Shown here: positions 26,061 through 35,450 of the stretch, one piece after another | Layout: each line of letters opens with the position of its first letter | Position numbering within the stretch: position 1 is the first letter of the stretch | Source of the DNA: Takakia lepidozioides | Lineage: Eukaryota; Streptophyta; Takakiopsida; Takakiales; Takakiaceae | Direction of reading: 5' to 3' | NCBI GenBank assembly: GCA_030704615.1 | Contig: CM060734.1 | Coordinates: 56,002,042-56,066,041, forward strand | Length of the DNA: 64,000 nucleotides | Made by a program: the position numbers and the translations under genes | Notes under the pieces: generated by a model | What the model saw: the letters and a program-made list of their open reading frames with translations, nothing else | Databases searched by the model: none | Told to the model about the DNA's origin: nothing

Positions 26061-27030
26061 CTCCCTCATCTTCCACCAAAGCAAGCCGAGACATGGTAAC
26101 ACTACTTACATCAGGCTGCATATCGCGAAACTGGTGAAGGACCTGCATGGAAATACTGGCTGCATACAATGTTTTGCAGTGTTCCTGACAAGCAACCACC
26201 ATTGCAACCGTCATGTTCTATGGAAATTTCTGTCTCTGTCTCTCTCTGTCTCTCTCTTTCCCACTCACACATGAATCTCAGAAATGGACATCAGAGACCT
26301 GAAAATGCCTTCATTATCCCCAAAAACTATTGGCTGGTGTACTTGAGGTTCTATTTCTTTCAAAGACTGCCCATTCAACTTCTAAGAATTGCATCATTTT
26401 GTCGAAGAGCCCTAGAAATTGTCTAACATTTTTGAAATTGTGTGTAGCAAGTGCGCTTAATATGGTTGGGTCGCTTCTTTGTGAAGCCAATGCAGAAAAT
26501 CCGCAACATGTAATTGTCTGTTGTTTTCACATCCACATGTGACTCTATCAGACTCTACCATTTCCGCACCAGCCTCCATCAAGTTGTCTGTGGTGAAATT
26601 TATTCCCTGGACCAATCCCAAGTCAATTTACAACACGGCCTTTAACCCTGACAACAAAAAATACTCACTTTAGAGTTCCAAAAGACACAGATTTTCCTGA
26701 GAATAAGCACTTCAATTTCGCTATGATGTACTGAGTGATAAGAGCCCCATACTAGAAGCAGCACTGCACCCACTTAAAATGAGAGTAACCTAAAAGTTAG
26801 TGAGGACATTGCGACCCTGCACATTCTTGGTGAAGCCAGTTTGGCAATTCGAAGAGAGAACACATATACTGGCACCAGCTTCAACCTTTCCTTTGTAATA
26901 TCTTCCATTATTTGACCGGCCAACCTGTGATGACGACAATGCTACCCATATCCTAACAACATTGCATTCGAAAAGATTTCCCAAAATCAAGATCATGAGG
27001 GGAAATGTAAAGTTCCCTTTGGAACCTTCC
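24300..27030 (-). pseudogene. RPS3A: Captured fragments of ribosomal protein eS1 (RPS3A), several copies
   Basis: On the strand opposite tnp2, between the tnp2 gene and the right CACTA end, are pieces of the gene for 40S ribosomal protein eS1/S3a. The clearest is 26070-25870: [36 protein letters not shown] and [18 protein letters not shown], which follow the known eS1 C-terminal half almost residue by residue. A second, shorter copy (AQTCDLKDLVAKFI) lies at about 25205-25145 and a third (AQTCDLKDLIPQFIAEVIGK) at about 24480-24320. At 25770-25670 there is the C-terminal tail (EEVGAKIERHVGELEELEGE). At 26830-26790 the motif NVQGRNVLTNF matches the N-terminal half, and INFTTDNL follows near 26610. 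Introns and unrelated sequence separate the pieces, so these were copied from genomic DNA. None encodes a full protein. Confidence 0.85.
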
Positions 27031-28125
27031 ACATAGAATGAAGGGTTTGACAGCGAAATAAGGACAAAAAGGGGGAGGAAGATGCAGGTTCCGATTGGGA
27101 TTTCGCATCGGGCCTGTAGCTTCATGATGGTGATTGGTTATAACTACTAATGGAAGAGATGTAGACTTGGTAGTAGATATTTAAACGTTTCGATTATAAC
27201 TTACCAATCTGACACCAGATAACCTTTGTAAATCCTATCGAACTCTCCCTTCGAATTCGCATCGTCGATGCTTCCATACATGTCCATGAAGGTAACGTTC
27301 CAAATTTCTTCAAGTAGATGCAATTCTCGCCTATGATATGATCACCATGCTATCATGCAATCATCGCATTTGAAGACACGACCCGTCGTTCAGCCATATT
27401 GTCGCACATTCCCTCTCTGCAAACTCCACATTCCAAATGGCATCCTCTGCAGACTCTCACTTTACAGACTCAATGAAGAATGCGACTTAGTGCTCTACGG
27501 TAACTACAAAATGCTTGAGCTATATCAAACCAATAGGAAACTAACACATGTACTAAGCTGATAGGATTTCGGCAAACATGGATAGATGAGCTCATCCAAA
27601 TGGATGGATCCATTCATATATATGTCTTCAAAATGACACGTGTACTAATAAAGTCATATAAATGCCTTTAAAATGCCATGTGTAGTGATGTAGTCATATA
27701 TATAGAGTCATGAATCAATCTGCAGTCAAACAGTCATAAGTTTACATGCCATGTCATGCTGTGGATGAACTCGTCCAATGGATGTATACATTCGTGTATT
27801 TGCCTTCGAAATGACACGTGTAGCGATGTAGTCGTATAATTAGAGCTGTGAAACCATCTCCAGTCATGGAGTCATAACATTTCATGAAACGTCATCCACG
27901 TGTAGTCAAACATATCACACTAGTCATATAAACCATCCCTGTCATTGTGGTCAACAATGTTTGACCAAAGCTTCCTAACTTTCCGGAGTCATGTAGTGAT
28001 ATCCGGCGTCATGTAGTGATAAAACTATGACTGCAACGCATTTCAGCGCTCTGTAGTCATCTACCTAGTGCAGTTTTTATGACTCCGCCAAAGCCGTAGT
28101 CCTAAAAACGCTCATCTCTTGTAGT

Positions 28126-29029
28126 GAAGTTAGCTCCGCGTTGGTGGATCTCTGGTGGTTTTTTGACATGTTATTGCCAATGTGGTCGACAGGAAAGTAT
28201 TGAAAAAACAGATAACAGAGACGAGGAGAAGCTCTGGAAAGAATACGTTTGGGGTGTTGGGGTGTTTGCTGGAACAATTCTAGGCTGTCATTGTCAGCTG
28301 CTAGGAGCAAGACAATGATATATACATGATTTGTGCAGAGGCATGGATAGCTGAAGGAGCAGGGATAGAGTGCATGGGTCCAGATTCATCCAAGAGGGCC
28401 GGATTTCAATCTCCAGATTACCTATGATTCCCTATGGAAGGATAGCTACAAGAAACCTGCATGGATAGATGATCAATTGGTTGGTTTTGAGCTGAAGAGC
28501 ACGACCCCTGCAGGGATGTCTTTCCATCTGTAGATCTTTTAGGAAGTGGAAGGCTAGGGCCCAGCTTTCTTATGACAGTGTTAGCTGATTTTTAGTTCTT
28601 CTCCTCAGCTCGGTGCCTTTCTGTTTCCAAGTTATGGCAGTACTGGATGCAGTCTCTTTTCCTGCTAGACTCTTTAGCTCTATGCAGACCCCCTTCTTTG
28701 CTTGCCTTCCTTCTTACTACTCTTTCTTGTCTTGGTACGCGAAGCTGTGTCTTCCTCTTTCAGCCTCTATGGCATTCTATCCAGAGGTTATTTTTTCCTC
28801 TTTGTATCCAAGGACATTTTATGTCCATTACCTATAAAATTCTGGAGGCCACTGTCCCCTACTGTCCCTCTTTGTTAACAAAAATAAAAATAATAAAAAA
28901 AGACAACAATGACTTCCTTTCTATTTTCCTAGAAACCTGATGAGAATTTAAATCAATTAATAATCTAAATATTATAATTGTATGATTTAATTTATTAAAT
29001 TAAAATATTATTAAAAAACCTCTTTAGTC
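28126..29029. other. Stretch between the two CACTA ends
   Basis: No gene or repeat is recognised in these 900 bp. The last 100 bp before 29030 are strongly AT-rich. If the two CACTA elements are nested, this is interior sequence of the outer one. Confidence 0.4.
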
Positions 29030-29259
29030 ATGAAGTTATATACTCATGACTACATCATGGCAACGTGGCATTATATGATACGATATTCTTTCCCACGTGT
29101 AGGTCATATATGTTGTCCATGTGGACACGTGTCACATCCGGAGTGCTACATGTGTCCCTCTGACGCCGCTCCAATGGAGTCATACTTTGTAGACATGTAG
29201 TCATATAGTTAGTCATATATAAATCATAGAAAAAATAGTCATATATGCAGTCATAAAAA

Positions 29260-29277
29260 CGCTCATCTATTGTAGTG
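29260..29277 (+). mobile_element. Second CACTA right terminus
   Basis: CGCTCATCTATTGTAGTG is a second 3' CACTA end, one base different from that at 28108-28125 and in the same orientation. It is preceded by its own tagtcat-rich subterminal region (about 29030-29255). It ends 28 bp before exon 2 of the methyltransferase-like gene, so the acceptor ttacgttttgcag has survived. It marks either an outer CACTA into which the first was inserted or a tandem remnant. Confidence 0.8.
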
Positions 29278-30123
29278 TGATCTCATTCCGGATTACGTTT
29301 TGCAGCAAGAAATAGCTGAAGCTGGAGAGAGAGGAAAAGCGGAGTACTATTTGAAAAACCCGGAGGGTCTGAGGATGTCCAAGGGAGTGGCGGAAGCCAT
29401 GAAGTTTACGATGAATGAGATACGGAAGAAGCTCATGAGTGCTTTCGTGAAACAGCTGAGAATAGCTGACCCTGATTTTGGTCCCGAGTTTCTTAACCAG
29501 GTGAGGATCCACTGGAATAATAACACCAAACCGGAGATGGCACAGGAAAAGCTTCACCGGTTGTCAACTGCAGCTGTGGAAGCTGACCAAAAAGTGAAAT
29601 GGTTGGAGATTTGGAATTCCGACCCAACTGTCAAGGATACATACTGCTTCCCTAGGGGTGAAAGAGATGAGAACACCGGGCACATCAAACCCTTTAGCGA
29701 CCAAGTTCTTGATACATGGTTGCACAAAGCCACCTACTAGAGCCAGGTACTTTTCAGGACTTTCTGTGTTTGAAATTTTTGAGAATATCATCCCATGAAT
29801 GGACTCTAACCCATGCATATGTACACCTGCAGATTGAAGCTCGTGCAAACAAGGTGCTGGAGAAACAGCTTTATGACTACAAAATTACCATGACCGTGCC
29901 CGAGGACACTCTAGAGGATTACTTGAGGCAGTGGAAGGCCACAGCTTGGAGCAACTGCTTCTTCAGAGAGTTTTCCCGAGATGGAGGAATCTCCCGAACA
30001 AATGACTTTGACCAGCAGTACGGGGCGGAGGGAGTCATGAAGAGGGTCCTATACAGGTTCGTTAATTTTGTCTTATGTTTGAAAACTATCTTTGGCAATC
30101 AGTAGACAGACATTTTGTGGCCA

Positions 30124-30157
30124 TGAAAAAATGCGTGCGCCAACGCACGCAATTTTG
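30124..30157. repeat. Intronic palindrome 2
   Basis: TGCGTGCG, a CCAA loop, then CGCACGCA, extended by imperfect A/T pairing, in intron 3 of the methyltransferase-like gene. It is related in sequence to the palindrome at 19124. Confidence 0.9.
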
Positions 30158-30327
30158 GAGGGCCACAAACTCATGGATTTCAATGTTTCGTTGGCAGTTC
30201 TGAATGGAATATCTGTCTGCCGTGAAGGGAATATCTTTCTGCATATGGAACCCTTTGTTTTCTCCTGTTCTTGCATATGGTACTTGTGAGTGTATTTCGG
30301 TTGCCTCATGCTCAAATATTTGTGCAC

Positions 30328-30361
30328 CCCAAACTGTGTGCGTCGATGCATGCATTTTGGG
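30328..30361. repeat. Intronic palindrome 3
   Basis: CCCAAACTGTGTGCGT, CGAT, then GCATGCATTTTGGG, a less perfect hairpin in the same intron as palindrome 2. The flanking GGAGGGCC is shared with palindrome 2. Confidence 0.75.
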
Positions 30362-31492
30362 AGGGCCGCAATATATGTTTTTTTTCCTTCAATGTCTAAA
30401 AGTGTACCTCTTTTGTTCTGTAGGTATATCAAGAACGTGCTCATTCCGGGAAAAAACCTCAGTAAGTACCCTGCCTTCATCGACTTGTGGTCTGACCTCT
30501 CTAACAGTCAGACCATGTACACGGCAGCCATCCTTAGAGACTACGGGAGATATCACCTGAAAGACTGCTGCTGGTATCTAGATATTTCGAAATCAGATTG
30601 CCCCTGGTATGAGTTGCAGACACGGAACCAGAACGACAATGCGGAGTCTTTGGCCCCTCTTACTTACAAGGAATTGCATGAGAGGAATATGCGAATCCTT
30701 GCTGAGAAGGAACCCGCAGCCAACAGAACTCCTGCGAGAGGGAAGAGAAAGGGAAAGGGTACAAAGGACAAAGGGAAAGAGAAGGCCACCCAAGGGGAGA
30801 CTGCGGGGGGAGGTAGCGCAGACCCCAATTGCAAACAAGGAATGAAAACGTAAGGGGAAGATTGAGCCATACGACGCAGTGGAGCACCCATCCAGAATCC
30901 AACGAGAAATGCGAGATTGTCAATGATTCATTTCTTGCCATGATGGAAAGCAGAAAATCTGGTTACACTGGAGAACCCTCTCGAACTTGGGGCAAGCTGT
31001 GTGCATTCCTTGACTCGGTAAGCCAATTCCCACTGTTTGTCTCCTTTACTGTTTTCCCTTTTGGATAGTTATTTAATTTTTGCCGTCTGTCTGTTTTCAG
31101 GTTTCGAAAGGGCAGTGTTGGGTCAATGGTTCTCTGAAACCATGTTGTGCCGACATGGTGATTGTGGACATTCCGGATGGGCTGCCAGTACCGGACATCC
31201 TACCCACAGGCACTTGCCCAACATGGAATGCATTTGATGAGAGGTACTGGCGGTGGGTCTTTTCATTTTGCAATTTTTTTTTATCGGATGCAGGGGTTCT
31301 TGTAATGATCCAGTCGGTCAATACGAAATGTCGACGGGAGCTTGCAAGCTACCTCAAGGCCTCGGGGATGAAAATCATCAAAACGTGGAATGATGTGAAC
31401 AGCCTGTACTTGACAAAGGGCGACTGTCCCGGACAAATGGTAATTGACTTTCTCTTGCCTGCTTCATTTTAAGTTCCATTTCACCCCTGCAG

Positions 31493-31518
31493 AAATGAGT
31501 GCGTCAACGCACTCATTT
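31493..31518. repeat. Intronic perfect palindrome 4
   Basis: AAATGAGTGCGT, a CA loop, then its exact complement: 12 paired bases, in intron 5. Compared with palindrome 1 both arms have changed together (GCGTGCG to GAGTGCG with the matching change opposite). Confidence 0.95.
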
Positions 31519-32166
31519 TCAGAGGTTTCAAGCACTGTTCTTTCCAGATGAATTTTTTTGGATTCACTAATATGTGCTTCATGTTGTTTTGTGTGTAGAC
31601 CCGCCTTTTTGAGGCCGTCTGCCTCGTCAGAGTGCACCCTGCTTCAACTCCCACAACATTGAAGGAGTTTAGGCTTCATGGGGGAGGTTCTTTCATCAAC
31701 GATAAGTTCGATCCAGTGGTGGACGACATGCACTACAATTACGTGGATTCCAATGTGTGCTTGCGAAAGTCCAACTCCACACCATGGAGAGGGGCCAAGG
31801 AGAAGAGCACCGCATTTATTCAAACAATTGTGGAGACTTGCTCCCATCCGGGGGCGCGTATCGTGGACCTCACTCTTGGCACAGGTTTCACCCCCAACCT
31901 GCTGCGGTGTTTTCTTCTTGGTGCAAAATTGGTTTATATGTGTCTTGAGAGAACTCTGTCTTGCAGGAGCTTTGTACCATGCTTGCAAGGCAGCGGGCAG
32001 GCATTTGTTTGGTATTGAAGGGGATGCGGACATTTTCAATGACCTCCTCCATAACTTGGAAGTGCCAGCGCCGGCACCTGCCGCCCAACAACAGGAGGGT
32101 ATAGTGCATGTGGAAATCAACGAAGGGGACGACAAAGTCTTGGACGACAATTTCGCATGTGAGTAA

Positions 32167-33826
32167 GTTGTTTTTCTATAAGCATCCGATTTCTCCCGCG
32201 AAAATGGCCCCCCCTTTCCCATTAATGGTGGCTAATGCAATTGTGGATCTTTTGGTGGCAGGATATATTCCTTTGGTCGACGTCTCTTTTATTCACAGTG
32301 ACTTGTGGTGCAACCCTCCACGTTCATACATCCTATCCAACTACGCGGAGGCCATTGCTCGTCAACAGAGTTTCATGTTATCTCCCCTATGTGCTCGAAA
32401 GCACAACAGGCACCTCGGAGCTCGGGTTTACGTCGATGATACTGCACAAGTTTCAGGGGATAGTTCTAGTGACTGAAATGCAAATTTCATCATTTTGGGG
32501 GGTCTCGAGATGTTCACAATTTCAGACATTTTCTGTCCCTCCATAACTTTGTAATAAAAATTGTGCCAGTTCGTTGTAATGTCATTAAAAGATGGATTCT
32601 CATTTTCGTGCCGTGTATGCATTTACAACAGTGGCTTCTATGCACTTCATACAGTGGATAGTTATATCCTGGCTTGTAGGCTTTGATTGTAATGAACAGC
32701 AAATGGTTGGTTATGGGTCAAACAAGAAGATAAGGCACCTATGGATATGATGTATGTATTGACTCTCGGGTCCAACGCAAGTTAAAAGGCAGCCTCCTGA
32801 TGCCTAACATTGGTTATGGGTCAAACAAGAATACAAGACACCTAGGGGATGATTTGTGGACTCTCGGGTTCAACGCAAGTTCAAGGGCAACATCCTGATG
32901 CGTAACATTGGTGATGGTTCAAACAAGAAGACAGTGCACCTAGTCAATTTCTGTTACACAATATTGTAAGACCCGGAATTCCTCCTCATGCACAAACGAG
33001 AGCCAAATCATTTTGAATGTTGTTGTATAATGGTCCTGATGACAAAACCATGAAAGTTGCAATACTCTCGTAACATACAGGTGCACATTTCTACCTCATT
33101 GGCAGGGGCCGCAATAAGCATTGGAGTCCAAACCATGTTTAGCGTGGTCAGGTGGTGCGTTGCAGGAAGTATAGTGCTGAAATGGCTTGCAATGTGTCGA
33201 CACTGAAGAGGACAGCTAAAGAAGAGTGTGCTGCACACCAGATTGTTGTAGCAAGCACTCGGACAAAGTCGCAGCATGAAAGATCACTCTCACATCTGCT
33301 GTGTTGTCTTATTCTACGTTGCTGTCATCTGTCTACCTTTCCCCAAGTGCCAGACATTCATTAAATCTTATCAAGTGCTTTAGGACAGATTTTAGGCACA
33401 ATTTCTAATGTTTGTGCAAACGACATTGATCGTTGTGCTTGGTTTTCATAAATGTTAGAATGACATCCTCGCTCAACATTCATCCACTCTATCATCCATT
33501 CACGGTATTTCATCCACATTTATCCACAACTATTCATCCCCATTCATCCATATTAGCAGTGTCCCATCCACATTGGCTCTGCTTCATCCTCATAAACTCA
33601 TCCACAACCATTGTACACTGATGACAGCAACGTAAAATACCACATTAGCATGGCATTAAATCATCTGAGGACCATTGTAAACTGATGACCTGGACATTAA
33701 TACATCCACAACCATTTCAGTCTCTACAAACACTATCATTCTGCAACATTCACCAACAAACCCTAAACTCTCTTCTACACCTCGCCTCGTCGCCCACACA
33801 TGATTCCCTATCTGCCAAATGCGCAA
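32167..33826. other. 3' region of the methyltransferase-like gene and inner flank of the right MULE end
   Basis: It contains a possible remnant of a last coding exon (32262-32478), a short tandem repeat (32705-32945) and a stretch rich in catcca words (33480-33610). No other coding signal is seen. Confidence 0.5.
32705..32945. repeat. About 100-bp tandem repeat, 2.4 units
   Basis: The words ggtcaaacaagaa, gactctcgggt, caacgcaagtt and tcctgatgc recur in order starting near 32705, 32811 and 32910. The units differ by small substitutions and a short indel. Confidence 0.85.
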
Positions 33827-34070
33827 TCCGCGGCTATAGGCCCCCATTTGCCTGTTCGGTCCGCGGTTATAGGGCCATGCCTATGAAAATGATGTGGCAT
33901 GACGTGACGTGGCGTCGGGCACGCTGGCGACGTTGGCTGACGTGGCGTCAGACCCGTCAGCCATCGTGGCAATAACTGATGACGTGGCGTGAGCCCGCCT
34001 AGGCTCACGCGTTCTCACGCTCACGCTCACGCGTTCTCACGCTCACGCTCACGCGGAAGCATCCCCCAAA
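33827..34070 (-). repeat. Right inverted end of the Mutator-like element
   Basis: Read on the minus strand it begins CTTCCGCGTGAGCGTGAGCG, with a second tandem copy of the GTGAGCGTGAG block, then GACGTGG-type words and two CTATAACCGCGG/CTATAGCCGCGG motifs. It pairs with the left end at 14041-14303. The terminal block is duplicated here but not on the left. Confidence 0.75.
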
Positions 34071-35450
34071 GCGAGCAGGTGGGGGGAGGGCAGCCTGTGT
34101 GTTCCAGATAAAGACCTTCCTGGACTTCTTTCTCTTGCTAATGCACCCCATTTCCAAAAATTGGTTTCTGCTGTCTGTCATAGCTGATAGTCCTGACAAT
34201 TGGAGATCCCAAGAAAGCAATGAAGAGAGAAAGTCAAGTGACAAGCGGGAGAACAGGGCATCAGAGAGTCACACCAGGCAGGCCGGATTCTAAGACCCCG
34301 AGGAAGGTGCTCAAATACCAAAGTCCAACCACGTTTATTGTTGGCAACATCATGAACAAAGAAAAAGAGGGGGGAGTGAGAGATTTGACCAATAGCTGCA
34401 GGTCAATGGCGTGAAAGATGGGAAGTACATGTATGACTGCCAGATTGACCAAAGCAGGATTGTTCTCCACCATAATTCCTATGTTGAGAGGGAGATTTGG
34501 GGAAAAAACTCCCTCAGAATTTGAGCCGTGAGGCGCAAAGTAATTTCTTTTTCATTCCCAACACCCAAAAGTTTGTGTAGTTGTCAAAAAAGGTGTAGAC
34601 GAGAGGGGTCACACAGATAGCTGCCTTGTCCCTTGCATACGGCGAACCAGGGGCCCAGCCTGTTAGCGGTCTCCTTGAGAAAGAGTGTAGCTCGAGGAAG
34701 GAGATAACGAGACTGGTGCTATCCAAAAGGTGCAGTTCTTCTTGTGAAAAAGGAAACGAAGCCCATTTGTCCTTTATGATTACAGGATGGAGATCGTATG
34801 GCCGATTAGGATGGAGCCACTTGGTGGAGTCCTCACTGCGTTTCCTTTTTTTGGAAGACTGACCCAGCTGGAAACCACCTTCGTCGTGTTCCAAGGAAAC
34901 AGTAACCGCTGCTGCATCAAACGAAGAGCCCGCTTTGGTATTTGATGAAAGAGGAGGTTTGGGGGCCTCAAAGTCGAGCGGCTTGGATCGTTTAGGGCAG
35001 TTGGAACGCAGGTGACCTTCTCCATTGCAGATGATGGATAAGCTCCTCTTTGATCGCCACGACGATGAAAGAATCGTCGAGGGTAGGAAGATTGATTGAG
35101 GAACCAATGGGCTCATTCTCCGGCATGAGGACCACTAACTTAGGGACCCCTCCATCTTTGTAGAAGTCAAAGTTTGCCGCTTCATTATCCACACTCCTTA
35201 TGTTGTCCTGCATCGGCTCAAAAACATTCAGTGAGCCCATGAAGGTGCCGAAGCTGGCGCCTATTTCAGGGAGAGAAGACAGATAAGTAGCCGGAAGGAA
35301 GGGTATTACAATAACCCTTGGCAGTACATGCATAATGCATACACTTCCAGAGAACTGTCTTGGGGAGCCGCGCCGCAGCCAACAGAATGTGGCTCATTAA
35401 TGAGCAGTAGAGATGGAGTAGCCGGATGAAAGATGAGAAGAAGGAGTAGA
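34071..35450 (-). mobile_element. LINE retrotransposon, 5' (ORF1) half
   Basis: It is the counterpart of the ORF2 half at 9303-14040, same strand, resuming directly outside the right end of the Mutator-like element. It contains ORF1 at 35333-34514 and about 440 bp of spacer. The LINE 5' end is not clear; 35450 is an approximate limit. Confidence 0.7.
34514..35333 (-). pseudogene. LINE ORF1, nucleic-acid-binding Gag-like protein (degenerate)
   Basis: This would bind LINE RNA. The first part (35333-35000: IGASFGTFMGSLNVFEPM, IRSVDNEAANFDF, KLVVLMPENEPIGSSINLP) follows the layout of plant LINE ORF1 proteins with a DUF4283-type region. A CCHC-like zinc knuckle remnant follows in another frame (ICNGEGHLRSNCPK), so a frameshift lies near 35030. 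The C-terminal part is charged (GQSSKKRKRSEDS). The start may lie further upstream. It is non-functional as it stands. Confidence 0.7.

Larger units (their letters stand above)
20100..28125 (+). mobile_element. CACTA element with tnp2 gene and captured host exons (left end not found)
   Basis: The 3' terminus CGCTCATCTCTTGTAGTG (28108-28125) is the reverse complement of a classical CACTACAAGAGATGAGCG end. Subterminal regions rich in tagtcat/gtcatata words flank the gene on both sides (about 20110-20400 and 27640-28110). No matching CACTACAA end was found between 19080 and 20420, so the left boundary is approximate and the element is probably truncated. It sits in intron 1 of the methyltransferase-like gene of the Mutator-like element. 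Confidence 0.75.
18783..32166 (+). pseudogene. Permuted DNA N4/N6-methyltransferase-like gene of the Mutator-like element
   Basis: Exons inferred from GT-AG signals: 18783-19079, 29306-29746, 29833-30056, 30424-31017, 31101-31439, 31599-31884 and 31967-32166. The N-terminus is acidic, followed by an unrecognised helical region (ADPDFGPEFLNQVRIHW), then a Lys-rich linker (RGKRKGKGTKDKGKEK). The C-terminal half resembles the N6_N4_Mtase fold in permuted order. First comes a motif-IV-like strand end (MVIVDIPDGLP) where active enzymes have DPPY or similar. Then comes LSDAGVLVMI, and finally the SAM-binding motif I (RIVDLTLGTGGALYHACKAA) with GRHLFGIEGD. Lesions are an in-frame TAG at 29738, a reading-frame change in exon 4 near 30850-30910, and a first intron filled with CACTA DNA. 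An extra reading frame (GYIPLVDVSFIHSDLW) at 32262-32478 may be a former last exon, but its junction does not splice in frame. It could be a non-catalytic SAM-binding protein; substrate unknown. Confidence 0.6.
14041..34070. mobile_element. 20-kb Mutator-like element carrying transposase and methyltransferase-like genes
   Basis: The two ends are inverted: CTTCCGCGTGAGCGTGAG begins at about 14047 and its reverse complement ends at about 34058. Both ends then run into arrays of GTGAGC- and GACGTGGC-type motifs and an inner CCTATAGCCG motif (14280-14303; 33827-33870). The interior has a MULE transposase gene (minus) and a methyltransferase-like gene (plus) in divergent orientation, plus CACTA insertions that account for about 9-10 kb. 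The flanks are two halves of one LINE. A possible imperfect 9-bp target duplication is gccagcagg (14032-14040) and gcgagcagg (34071-34079), matching 8 of 9. It would leave a few unpaired bases outside the perfect inverted ends, so the exact boundary is uncertain. Confidence 0.75.
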
